This document shows, in pieces, positions 24,421 through 32,387 of a stretch of DNA of 32,412 nucleotides. Made by a program: the position numbers and the translations under genes. Position 1 is the first letter of the stretch; the number at the start of each line of letters is the position of its first letter. The DNA comes from Bacteroidota bacterium (GTDB taxonomy: Bacteria; Bacteroidota; Bacteroidia; Cytophagales; Cyclobacteriaceae). The stretch is taken from assembly GCA_022571715.1 (NCBI GenBank), contig JACZXH010000042.1:1-32412 (forward strand), written 5' to 3'. The notes under the pieces are model-generated. The model was not told the DNA's origin, did no database searches, and saw only the letters and a list, made by a program, of their open reading frames with translations.

Positions 24421-27400
24421 ATGATCCGATATTTTTGTATAGCAGCAATTGTCGGGGCTGTTATATCATGTGTTTTTAGTTCCTCATTCGCCCAATCAGG
24501 AAATATCATTGAGACAGGAGATGCTGTGCTTGATCCAAACGGCGATGGATTTATTTCTATATCTAATACCGGGTTTATCGGGGATGGATTTGATGTGGAT
24601 GAATTTGAGATCCGGATGTTTGGCGTACCAATATTTGGCGATGGAGAAGCGCTGAAAGATATTGCCAGCGGATCCCCTTGCGGTGTCTCTGATCTCGCAT
24701 TAGATACGGCGGGTTTTGCTTTGTATGCAGGGTATGATGACAATCAAAACCTTATTTTTCGTTTCAGGCTTGCCGATAATAAACCGAGCGTACAATCTTA
24801 TTCTGTTTTAATTGATTCAGACCAGTCTATTGGAAGTGAAGATGCTAATTCCAACAGCATTAACCCTGGTTTTGAAATTGAAATAACACTGATACAAAGT
24901 TTCGGTGTATTTATCTATGATATTGATGGCATTGAGTCCTGCCCTACTCCACTAAAAGCATATTCGATGGACACACACCAGCAGAAGGCCACATCTTCGC
25001 TCGAAAGCTGCAATACCACGGACTACTTTCTGGATTTTTATATTCCGTTTTCTGATCTGGAAGAACTATTCGGGATCGATGAAAACACCGAACTCCGGTT
25101 TGTGGGAGTTACCAATATCTCTGCCACATGTATGCTTGACGGCTCTATCAGTGACATTGGTGGAGTGGATGACACTCTTTACGACGGCTGTTTTTCATGT
25201 GCCATTTTAGACCTTACTGAAAATCAATGCCCTTCGGGTGTAGCCAATCTATGCGAAACTTGCGCGGGTTTTCCTATAGGGACTACCAAAACTCCTGGAA
25301 TTGACAAGCCTGTGCTAGTAGGCGATACACAAATACATGGTACATCCGAAAGCGACGCATTTATATTTATTCAGGTTTATAGTGATGATGGCACACTTCA
25401 GGAATTGGATACAACAATGTCAGATTCCGGAGGACTCTGGATTTCAAACGAATTCAGCTCATCGTTGGATTTTGGTGACAGCATTGTTGTAAACGCCTTA
25501 TTACCAGGCAGATGCCAGTCAGGTTTGAATGATGCCGGATTAAGTTTTGCAATCGTATCACCAAATCAACCACCGGTAATTTCTGGTGAAACACTTACCC
25601 TGACGTATATTGAAAACCAGCCACCTGTCACCGTTGCCCCGGATATTATCATCACCGATGACAATAATGAATTAATAATGGCGACAATCGCCATTGCATC
25701 GGGTTACGAAGCCGGTTTTGACATGCTGACTATTGATCCGTTTCCCGGAATATCAGGACAGTTTTCTGAAAATGAAGGAGCCATTATATTAACCGGTACG
25801 ACAGATACAGATACCTATATGCAGGCCCTGGGTTCCGTTCAGTTTAGCAATACGAGTGAGTTGCCAGATTTGGCTATCAGAACCATTTCATTTATCGTAT
25901 TTGATGAATTTAATGCAAGCAATGAATTTATCAAGAACATAATCATCACTGAAGTGAATGATCCTCCTGAAATAACATTAAATGGAAACCCGGTTGATTC
26001 ACTCTTTTTTTCAACGGAAGAAGATACACCTCTGGAGATATGCCTGAATGCGCAGGATGTTGACGGGGATGTCTTTGAAATTACCAGCGCTATTGTAACA
26101 GATGATAATGGCCTGATTGATGTACTGGAAGGATTATGCCTGCTATTTTCTCCAACTCAGGATTTTTCTGGTACTGAGTTTGTACATGTAACGGTTTGTG
26201 ACGACGGTAGTCCTTCGTTATGCACTGATGCAGTTTTGGTCATTGAAATTACACCCATAAATGATGCTCCACAGGTAATCGATGAAGGTATTCAAACTGA
26301 TTCAATCTCATTTAAAACGTTAAAAAATACCGAATTTGATTTTTGCCTTGAAGTATTTGACATAGAAGGAAATACAATTTTTGTAAACAATATATCATTG
26401 TCAGACACAAACGGATCCGTCATAACGGAAAATGATTTATTGTGCTTTAATTACGTTCCTGGTATAGATTTCACCGGATTTGAAACATTGGAGATTACAA
26501 TATGTGATGATGGTATTCCTTCTGAATGTGCAACAGTGATCATTGAAATTGAAGTTATTCAGTTTAACACCGCTCCTGTAATATCAGAAGATACCCTATT
26601 TATCACCCTGAATAAAAACACATCGGTCGAAGTATGTATTGAAGCTTCGGATGCCGACAATGACGAATTACATGCCATAATCCTGGAAAAACTTATTCAG
26701 GATAGCGATACAAAAGAAACAAGTCCATTATGTTTTGACTATTCCCCTCCTTTTGATTTCTTTGGTGATGATCTTATAAAATTAATCGTGTGTGATGATG
26801 TGAATCCCGCGTTGTGCGATACGGCGTATGTGGCATTTACTGTCTTACCTGTAAATAATGCTCCAGGTGTCTGGGAAAATGAAATTATGGTCGATACTCT
26901 TTATTTCCAGACGAAAATAAATACACCTGTTGCTTTTTGTATTGATGCCAGGGATCCGGATCAGGACGTCATTCAAATAACCAGTATTCAATCCGCCCCT
27001 GGAAATGGCATCGCCCTTACTACCGGGCCGCTATGTGTTTCATATTCTCCTGAAAATGATTTTATCGGCTTCAGCTGGATAACGATTACGCTGTGTGATA
27101 ACGGCATACCCGAAGCATGTATAACAATAGCAGTTGGAATTGAAGTCTTGCCTTCCAATAGTCCACCTGTAATTACCCTGAACGGTATCGAAACCGATAC
27201 ACTGTATTTTCAAACTTCTGCTGATACGCCACTTGAATTTTGTCTGGAAGCACTGGACCCTGACGGAGATGAAATATCTATTTCCGGAATCGAGGAAATT
27301 TCGTCCGGAGGATTTTATATACCTGGTGATGGCATCCTTTGCGTAGAATTCATCCCGGAAGAAGGATTTACAGGACAAGTTATACACATTATCACTATTT

Positions 27401-28662
27401 GTGACGACGGAATACCTGAAGGATGCGATAGTGTGGTCATTGTGGTAGAGGTATTGAAAGTTAACCATGCACCGTCCATACTACTGAACGGAATACCCAC
27501 CGATACGCTTCTTTTTTCAACTCCGGCACTAACTACTTTGTCATTTTGCATTGAAACGGAGGATATTGACGGTGATCTGACATTTATACAAGATTCTGAA
27601 CTGGTCCCGGAAAATGGAATAATAATGCTGGAATCAACAAAAAGTTTATGCATGCAATATACATCTGTGGGTACATTCCTTGGAACAGATTGGTTTACAG
27701 TCACTGTTTGTGATGACGATATTCCAGGTTTGTGTGATACAGTAATTATCGGAATCAATGTATTTTCGGTAAATACCTCTCCACAAATTCTTTTTAACGG
27801 CGAGCCTGTAGATAGTGTAACCGTATCAGGATTTGAAGGAATACTGATTTCACATACATTCAGTGTAATTGATAGTGAAGATGATGACGTGGCTATCATT
27901 TCACAGGAGTTAATATCAGGTTCTGGCCTGTTAGATTTGCATTTTAACGGAGTTATTGAGTTTAATTATACTCCGGAGATAAATTCAGCCGGATTCCATC
28001 ATGTAACTTTCGAAGTTTGTGATAACGGTTTGCCCGTCTTGTGTGATTCGGTATTTGTTGAGATACATGTTGACGCCTTAAATAATCCGCCTGTAGCTGT
28101 AAATGATTCAATTGTATCTGTCGAAGGTGAGATGGTGACAGGTAATGTATTATTAAACGATTCAGATCCGGATAACGACAGCATCATTGTAGAAGTGAAC
28201 CTTATAGCAGAACCAGAATCAGGTGTTATCGAAATAACAATTACCGGGTCCTTTGAGTACATACCAGATCTTGGTTTTACTGGCACTGAACACATTAGCT
28301 ACACAATCAGTGATGTGCGTGAAGATAAACTTATGGCCGAGGCACTAATTGTTATCGAAATTGAGCCTGCCGACAGGTCAATCACTGTTTTTGAAGCATT
28401 ATCACCTAATGGGGATGGATTAAACGAGTTCTGGCTTATACAGGGACTTGAACATTTTCCCAATAATGTGGTACGTATATTTGACAGGTGGAACAACTTC
28501 ATCTTCGAGACACACGGATACAATAATGCAAACATTGTGTGGCGTGGCGAATCCAATAAAGGACTTTCAAAAAAAGATGTGGGAGATGGTACTTATTTCT
28601 ATATAATTAATCCCGGTGATGGCTCACCCCTATTAAGCGGAAATGTGATTCTGAAACGATAA
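24421..28662 (+). CDS. Giant surface protein with cysteine-bearing Ig-like repeats and type B T9SS sorting domain
   Basis: The protein has 1413 residues. A signal peptide (about 1-25, ending SSFAQ) is followed by an N-terminal domain with DPNGDGFISI and a Cys cluster at about 270-285. Tandem beta-sandwich (cadherin/Ig-like) repeats then start at residues 515, 616, 718, 814, 915, 1017, 1120 and 1223, each 96-103 residues. Most begin ITLNGxPxDTL-F and end FTITVCDDGxPxxCD. Repeats 1-6 each keep four cysteines at fixed places. The C-terminus from F1324 (FEALSPNGDGLNEFWLIQG, ending LSGNVILKR) is a type B/CHU_C gliding-associated sorting domain, directing secretion through the type IX system with a SprF-like partner. 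Only 2 bp separate it from the PorP/SprF gene. A role as adhesin or motility surface filament is likely. Confidence 0.93.
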   Translation: MIRYFCIAAIVGAVISCVFSSSFAQSGNIIETGDAVLDPNGDGFISISNTGFIGDGFDVDEFEIRMFGVPIFGDGEALKDIASGSPCGVSDLALDTAGFALYAGYDDNQNLIFRFRLADNKPSVQSYSVLIDSDQSIGSEDANSNSINPGFEIEITLIQSFGVFIYDIDGIESCPTPLKAYSMDTHQQKATSSLESCNTTDYFLDFYIPFSDLEELFGIDENTELRFVGVTNISATCMLDGSISDIGGVDDTLYDGCFSCAILDLTENQCPSGVANLCETCAGFPIGTTKTPGIDKPVLVGDTQIHGTSESDAFIFIQVYSDDGTLQELDTTMSDSGGLWISNEFSSSLDFGDSIVVNALLPGRCQSGLNDAGLSFAIVSPNQPPVISGETLTLTYIENQPPVTVAPDIIITDDNNELIMATIAIASGYEAGFDMLTIDPFPGISGQFSENEGAIILTGTTDTDTYMQALGSVQFSNTSELPDLAIRTISFIVFDEFNASNEFIKNIIITEVNDPPEITLNGNPVDSLFFSTEEDTPLEICLNAQDVDGDVFEITSAIVTDDNGLIDVLEGLCLLFSPTQDFSGTEFVHVTVCDDGSPSLCTDAVLVIEITPINDAPQVIDEGIQTDSISFKTLKNTEFDFCLEVFDIEGNTIFVNNISLSDTNGSVITENDLLCFNYVPGIDFTGFETLEITICDDGIPSECATVIIEIEVIQFNTAPVISEDTLFITLNKNTSVEVCIEASDADNDELHAIILEKLIQDSDTKETSPLCFDYSPPFDFFGDDLIKLIVCDDVNPALCDTAYVAFTVLPVNNAPGVWENEIMVDTLYFQTKINTPVAFCIDARDPDQDVIQITSIQSAPGNGIALTTGPLCVSYSPENDFIGFSWITITLCDNGIPEACITIAVGIEVLPSNSPPVITLNGIETDTLYFQTSADTPLEFCLEALDPDGDEISISGIEEISSGGFYIPGDGILCVEFIPEEGFTGQVIHIITICDDGIPEGCDSVVIVVEVLKVNHAPSILLNGIPTDTLLFSTPALTTLSFCIETEDIDGDLTFIQDSELVPENGIIMLESTKSLCMQYTSVGTFLGTDWFTVTVCDDDIPGLCDTVIIGINVFSVNTSPQILFNGEPVDSVTVSGFEGILISHTFSVIDSEDDDVAIISQELISGSGLLDLHFNGVIEFNYTPEINSAGFHHVTFEVCDNGLPVLCDSVFVEIHVDALNNPPVAVNDSIVSVEGEMVTGNVLLNDSDPDNDSIIVEVNLIAEPESGVIEITITGSFEYIPDLGFTGTEHISYTISDVREDKLMAEALIVIEIEPADRSITVFEALSPNGDGLNEFWLIQGLEHFPNNVVRIFDRWNNFIFETHGYNNANIVWRGESNKGLSKKDVGDGTYFYIINPGDGSPLLSGNVILKR

Positions 28663-28664
28663 CA

Positions 28665-29561
28665 ATGAAACGTCTTCTCATTATATTAATTATATGTATG
28701 GTTTGTATTGTCAACAAATCCTACAGTCAGCAATCGGCAATTTATTCTCAGTATTTATTTAATGGTTTGGCCATTAATCCGGCTTATGCTGGTCACGACG
28801 AATCTCTCAGCCTTACATTTTTAGGAAGAATGCAGTCTGTAGGTCTGGAAGGAACACCTAATACACAAACTTTTTCAGTTCATACACCGGTAAAAAGGGA
28901 TAAAATAGGCCTGGGTCTCCAGCTATTTCATGAAACTATTGGCGTTTCTAATCAGTCGGGCATGTATATGTCCTATAGTTACCGGCTCAAATACAAAAGC
29001 TATACCATTTCATTTGGATTGCAGGCAGGGGCAAATTTTTACCGGGCACAATATACCAGTCTGCTGGTTAATGATCCGGGGGATCCCGTATTCGAATCGG
29101 ATTATAAATCTATTACACCAAATTTTGGGAGTGGCATATTTCTTAATAATGACAATTTTTTTGCTGGCCTGTCCATACCCCAGATGCTTGATTCCAATGA
29201 TCCCGAGATCATCCAGGAAAAGCCTTTTTTTATTTATGGCGGGTATGTGATCGATCTCGCAACTTTTCTGAAAATTAAACCTTCTACCTTAGTGAAAATC
29301 GTTAACGGGAAAGCAGTAGAATGGGATATTTCAACAAGCGTTCTCATAAATGATATTTTGTGGGCAGGTGTTTTATACAGGCCAGCTAATGCGTTTTCCT
29401 TCCTTTTTGAATTGCAGGCAACTGAACAACTTCAAATTGGCTACGCATATGACTTTACGATAAATGAACTTCATTCAGTCGATAACGGCTCTCATGAAAT
29501 TATGATAAATTACAGGTTTAGGTTTTCACAACACGGCGTTATATCACCAAGGTATTTCTGA
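28665..29561 (+). CDS. PorP/SprF family type IX secretion membrane protein
   Basis: The protein has 298 residues. A signal peptide ends near SYSQQ (about residue 22). Directly after it comes the family hallmark AIYSQYLFNGLAINPAYAGH. The remaining part is an outer-membrane barrel: KIGLGLQLFHETIGVSNQSG, YRLKYKSYTISFGLQAGANF, FGSGIFLNNDNFFAGLSIPQ and FSFLFELQATEQLQIGYAYD, with a final aromatic strand INYRFRFSQ. In Flavobacterium johnsoniae, SprF is needed to deliver the type B protein SprB to the surface. Here the gene lies 2 bp after a type B protein gene and overlaps the next gene by 1 nt, so it is very likely its dedicated partner. Confidence 0.93.
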   Translation: MKRLLIILIICMVCIVNKSYSQQSAIYSQYLFNGLAINPAYAGHDESLSLTFLGRMQSVGLEGTPNTQTFSVHTPVKRDKIGLGLQLFHETIGVSNQSGMYMSYSYRLKYKSYTISFGLQAGANFYRAQYTSLLVNDPGDPVFESDYKSITPNFGSGIFLNNDNFFAGLSIPQMLDSNDPEIIQEKPFFIYGGYVIDLATFLKIKPSTLVKIVNGKAVEWDISTSVLINDILWAGVLYRPANAFSFLFELQATEQLQIGYAYDFTINELHSVDNGSHEIMINYRFRFSQHGVISPRYF

Positions 29562-31462
29562 TGAAAAATGTTATCCTCATAGCGTTATTATCAATTTCGT
29601 GCCAGGTAGTGGCACAATACAGCAACATTTCAGGTGTATGGGGCAGCCACTTCAATATGGCGAATCAGTTATATGAAGGTCGGTTTTATGAGGAGGCCAT
29701 CATCCATTATAAAAAAGAAATTGAAAGATATAATTTCCACGAAGAATCATACCTGAAAATTGCTGATTGTTATCGCAGATTAGGAAATTATGAAAAGAGT
29801 AGAAGCTATTATGTGGTTGTTCTAAACACCTCTGAGGTCGGAGCACCTATTCACAAATATTACTATGCAGAAGCCTTATTGAGTACAGGTGATTATGAAG
29901 AGGCAGAAAGATGGTACAATATTTACAGCGAAGAAAATCCCTATGATTCCAGACCCGCCAAAAGGATTGAAGGAATAAAACAAATGAATACCTTCTTTAA
30001 AGATTCAATAAATGTCAAAATAAAGTCTTTTAGTAATAATACCGAGCATACTGAATTTGGAGCTGTCCCATTCAGGGGCGGAGTGGTCTTTTCTTCTTCA
30101 AGAAATAAAGATCTGGTGATACGGCATGATTATATGAGGGAAATCGAATCTTTGCTTGACCTCTATGTTTTAATTAATAATACTGACAGTACCTGGAATC
30201 TTGAGCAAATCAAACTAAATAATCACTGGAAATCAAACGATGGCCCAATTGCCGTAACGGATGACTATCTCATTGTTACACGAAACAACGGAAAAAAGAA
30301 AGACAAACCGGATAATCATCTCGGGTTGTATTTCTATGAAATAAATGAAAACAATGACTGGAAACTGCTCTACCCTTTTCCATTCAACAATAGTAGTTAT
30401 TCGGTCATACATCCCTCCTTAAATGCCCGGAAGGATACCTTGTTTTTTAGCTCGGATATGCCCGGCGGCTTTGGAGGAAAAGATATTTACTACTCCATAT
30501 ACGATGGAAGCAAATGGAACCAACCTGTAAACATGGGAGCGCCTGTAAACACAGCGGGCGATGAAGTGTTTCCGTTTTACGAACGCGGGAAACTTTATTT
30601 TTCATCAAACGGACTTGCTGGTATCGGAGGGCTAGACATCTATAAAATCTCCCTAAACGCCGGCAAGGATGAAAACCCCGTAAATATGGGATATCCGCTT
30701 AATACCGGATGGGATGATTTTTCAATGTATATTAAAAATAAAAAAGGATTTTTGGCTTCTAACAGACCTGGCGGGCAGGGGAATGATGACATTTACGAAT
30801 TTGAGCTTACGGAACCCAAACCTGAATTAATCACTAAAGTTACGATGAATCTTATCATTTCTGATATTCTGAATAGCGATCCGGTTACAATGGCTCAAAT
30901 AACCGTCACGAATACCGAAACAAAAATTTCTATTCAATTTTATACCGATTCAGATGGAACCTTGAAAGAAACGCTTAATCCCGCAACCTACCATATCCTG
31001 ATTTCAAGTATTGATTACAAAGAAAAAGAAATAACTCTTGATTTAAACAATGTAAAAATGGTGGCTGAAGAAATCTTTCTCGACCCCATCTTATCATTCG
31101 AAAATATAAATCTTGACAGCATTCTTTTTGAATACAACGATTTTAAACTTTCAAAAGGAGCTGAGATGGAACTGGATCAAATCATTGAGACGATGCACAA
31201 ATATTCAGAAATTATACTGGATATATCTGCACATACAGACTCCCGCGGAAATGCTGATTATAACCACTGGCTTTCTGAAATGCGGGCAGCTCAGACAGCC
31301 AATTATTTAATTGAATCAGGTGTAAAGTTTGAACGAATTAACTTTACCGGATATGGTGAAACCATGCTACTAAATGAATGCAAAGATGGTGTACTCTGCA
31401 CAGAAGAGGAGCATTCTGTTAACAGGCGAATTGAGTTTAAATTTATTGTAGACCAGAAATAA
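29561..31462 (+). CDS. OmpA family protein with TPR and PD40 propeller (T9SS-associated, PorE-like)
   Basis: The protein has 633 residues, starting in a TGATG overlap with the previous stop. A signal peptide (about 1-19) is followed by TPR-like helices (about 35-140: FYEEAIIHYKKEI, YLKIADCYRRLGNYEKSRSY). A PD40/beta-propeller region (about 155-420) has FFSSDMPGGFGGKDIYYS, LYFSSNGLAGIGGLDIYKIS and GFLASNRPGGQGNDDIYEF. A CarboxypepD-like sandwich (about 435-510) precedes the OmpA-like domain (about 520-633), with HTDSRGNADYNHWLSEMRAA from H558 and RINFTGYGE, which binds peptidoglycan. This order is typical of T9SS-associated OmpA proteins that tie the translocon to the cell wall. It completes the three-gene operon. 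Confidence 0.9.
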   Translation: MKNVILIALLSISCQVVAQYSNISGVWGSHFNMANQLYEGRFYEEAIIHYKKEIERYNFHEESYLKIADCYRRLGNYEKSRSYYVVVLNTSEVGAPIHKYYYAEALLSTGDYEEAERWYNIYSEENPYDSRPAKRIEGIKQMNTFFKDSINVKIKSFSNNTEHTEFGAVPFRGGVVFSSSRNKDLVIRHDYMREIESLLDLYVLINNTDSTWNLEQIKLNNHWKSNDGPIAVTDDYLIVTRNNGKKKDKPDNHLGLYFYEINENNDWKLLYPFPFNNSSYSVIHPSLNARKDTLFFSSDMPGGFGGKDIYYSIYDGSKWNQPVNMGAPVNTAGDEVFPFYERGKLYFSSNGLAGIGGLDIYKISLNAGKDENPVNMGYPLNTGWDDFSMYIKNKKGFLASNRPGGQGNDDIYEFELTEPKPELITKVTMNLIISDILNSDPVTMAQITVTNTETKISIQFYTDSDGTLKETLNPATYHILISSIDYKEKEITLDLNNVKMVAEEIFLDPILSFENINLDSILFEYNDFKLSKGAEMELDQIIETMHKYSEIILDISAHTDSRGNADYNHWLSEMRAAQTANYLIESGVKFERINFTGYGETMLLNECKDGVLCTEEEHSVNRRIEFKFIVDQK

Positions 31463-31572
31463 GTCCGGTAAGAAATAATCGGGCTTGAAAAATATAATCG
31501 GAAACCTGTTCTCCTTCAATAAAAGATCCTCGCAAATGTTGGGATCTCTCCTACTATCAATAACCACTTTTC
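31463..31572. other. 3' spacer with weak hairpin
   Basis: AAGTCCG (31461-31467) can pair with CGGGCTT (31480-31486), overlapping the operon's last stop codon. No T-run follows, so it is a weak candidate for transcript-end structure. Confidence 0.25.
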
Positions 31573-31776
31573 CTATGTTTTGTTATCAACGGCAACGGCA
31601 TCTTCCTCTATTTTATTTTTCAATATATCTTTTTCAATGATATCCTGTATTACATTTTTGGGAAGTAATCCGGCTTGCATTATTTGCTGTCTTTCTTTGG
31701 GAATAAACAGAATGCTTGAGATATTCCGGATGCCAAATATCTGAGACGATTCCATCTTTTCCAGTATCTCTCTTTA
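31573..31776 (-). pseudogene. C-terminal remnant of a thioredoxin-like gene
   Basis: The minus-strand frame reads SQIFGIRNISSILFIPKERQ, then QIMQAGLLPKNVIQDIIEK. This is the second half of a thioredoxin (usual pattern: FGIRSIPSxLFxPxxGKPxxxxGxxPKxxLxxxIxxxL). The catalytic CxxC half is missing, and the cis-Pro of the family (IPS) is replaced by Ser (ISS), so the fragment cannot act as a redox protein. An ATG at 31755 makes an open frame of 60 codons, but it starts inside the fold. Confidence 0.6.
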
Positions 31777-31802
31777 AAATAAACATACTTTTTCAAATGT
31801 TC

Positions 31803-31835
31803 GTTTGTTAATAAAAATCCATACTTCTATATTTG
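31803..31835 (+). promoter_or_regulatory. Possible Bacteroidota-type promoter upstream of the tRNA-Glu element
   Basis: TTTG (31803-31806) is followed 21 bp later by TATATTTG (31828-31835), matching the TTTG / TAnnTTTG pattern of the principal Bacteroidota sigma factor. It lies 145 bp before the tRNA-Glu half-copy, with a terminator-like hairpin in between, so it may be an unrelated or attenuated start. Confidence 0.35.
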
Positions 31836-31842
31836 CATCTCT

Positions 31843-31872
31843 TTTTGGCAAACGGCCAAAATTTTTCTTTTT
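31843..31872 (+). terminator. Terminator-like hairpin between promoter and tRNA element
   Basis: TTTTGGC (31843-31849) pairs with GCCAAAA (31855-31861) across a 5-nt loop, followed directly by a T-rich run TTTTTCTTTTTT. This is a plus-strand intrinsic terminator pattern. It could end transcripts from the type IX operon or act as an attenuator for the tRNA/GIY-YIG unit. Confidence 0.45.
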
Positions 31873-31978
31873 TATGACTAAATATTCTTTAACAAACATC
31901 TGGCTATAAGATTGTCCGGTGAATACACAAAGTACCGAAATCGGATACATAATGGTGATTTTTAAGAATGTAAAATTA

Positions 31979-32015
31979 ATGGTCCGTTCGTCTAGGGGTT
32001 AGGACGCCAGGTTTT
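31979..32015 (+). repeat. 5' half-copy of tRNA-Glu (37-bp direct repeat, left)
   Basis: The 37 bases are identical to 32314-32350: two bases before the tRNA, then the acceptor 5' strand GGTCCGT, the D arm, the anticodon 5' stem CCAGG and the first loop bases TTTT. The match stops inside the anticodon loop. The 3' half of the tRNA (T arm, acceptor 3' strand) is absent, so this copy cannot make a tRNA. Confidence 0.9.
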
Positions 32016-32053
32016 TTCACCCTGCGGGTGACCACCCGTCAGGGTGGCATCCT
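32016..32053 (+). other. Hairpin replacing the anticodon 3' side in the partial tRNA
   Basis: After the half-tRNA comes a strong stem: CACCCTG (32018-32024) pairs with CAGGGTG (32040-32046), and inside it CGGG with CCCG, capped by a short loop, with one bulged T. Then follows CATCCT (32048-32053), the sequence that continues the intact tRNA after its TTTT. Thus the hairpin looks inserted within the anticodon loop. An alternative alignment with two extra T's lets CCCTG match the tRNA 3' stem. It may fold in the transcript or in single-stranded DNA. Confidence 0.6.
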
Positions 32054-32069
32054 AAAAAGATAGAAACAT

Positions 32070-32312
32070 ATGTTCTTTGTATATATTGTAAAAAGTCAAA
32101 AAGATGGTACCACCTATATCGGTAGTACTGAATTTCTTAAAAGAAGGGTAAAAGAGCATAACCAAGGCAAAACAAAATCAATCAGGCATAAATTACCAGT
32201 TGATTTAGTTTATCATGAAGCTTACCTGACAAAGACGTTGGCACGTAAGCGTGAAATTGAGTTAAAGAAAAATAGTTCTGCTAAAGAAAAGCTTTTTAAT
32301 AGAATTTTTTGA
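32070..32312 (+). CDS. Small GIY-YIG (URI-type) endonuclease between two tRNA-Glu copies
   Basis: The protein has 80 residues, a single GIY-YIG domain of the URI/YhbQ type. VYI (4-6) and YIG (16-18) form the name motif. Arg25/Arg26, His30 and Asn31 in RRVKEHNQG, and Glu62 in ARKREIELK supply the usual catalytic and metal-binding positions, so it is likely active. There is no extra DNA-binding domain, unlike phage or intron homing endonucleases such as I-TevI, but the basic C-terminus (KREIELKKN) may help. The gene sits between a broken tRNA-Glu half and the intact tRNA-Glu, which starts 3 nt after its stop. This suggests a minimal homing-like element specific for tRNA-Glu. A plain duplication carrying an unrelated nuclease is the alternative. 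Confidence 0.88.
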   Translation: MFFVYIVKSQKDGTTYIGSTEFLKRRVKEHNQGKTKSIRHKLPVDLVYHEAYLTKTLARKREIELKKNSSAKEKLFNRIF

Positions 32313-32313
32313 T

Positions 32314-32350
32314 ATGGTCCGTTCGTCTAGGGGTTAGGACGCCAGGTTTT
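32314..32350 (+). repeat. 37-bp direct repeat, right copy (start of intact tRNA-Glu)
   Basis: Identical to 31979-32015. The distance between copies is 335 bp, which defines the size of the putative element. Confidence 0.9.
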
Positions 32351-32387
32351 CATCCTGGTAACAGGGGTTCGATTCCCCTACGGACTA
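32316..32387 (+). tRNA. tRNA-Glu (anticodon UUC)
   Basis: A complete cloverleaf of 72 bases up to the discriminator. The acceptor 5' strand GGTCCGT pairs with ACGGACT (the first pair is a G-U wobble). The anticodon stem CCAGG/CCTGG encloses loop TTTTCAT, with TTC at positions 34-36. The T stem and loop are CAGGGG TTCGATT CCCCT. The discriminator is A, and CCA is not encoded (CAT follows). The tRNA begins 3 nt after the GIY-YIG stop codon, so it is probably transcribed with the nuclease from the upstream promoter region and released by RNase P. Confidence 0.96.

Noticed and set aside
27315-27899. 194-codon minus-strand frame inside the giant surface protein gene
   Set aside because: Antisense shadow created by the repetitive Ser/Thr/Asp-rich coding sequence on the other strand.
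24421-28662. Repeats as a CRISPR array or DNA-level satellite
   Set aside because: The periodicity of about 300 bp is in the protein sequence with divergent codons; there are no short identical DNA repeats with spacers.
31979-32387. Group I intron within tRNA-Glu
   Set aside because: The anticodon-loop break suggested an intron, but a full tRNA including its 5' half is present downstream, no split 3' exon follows the left half, and the 335-bp unit is filled by the nuclease gene with no room for an intron core.
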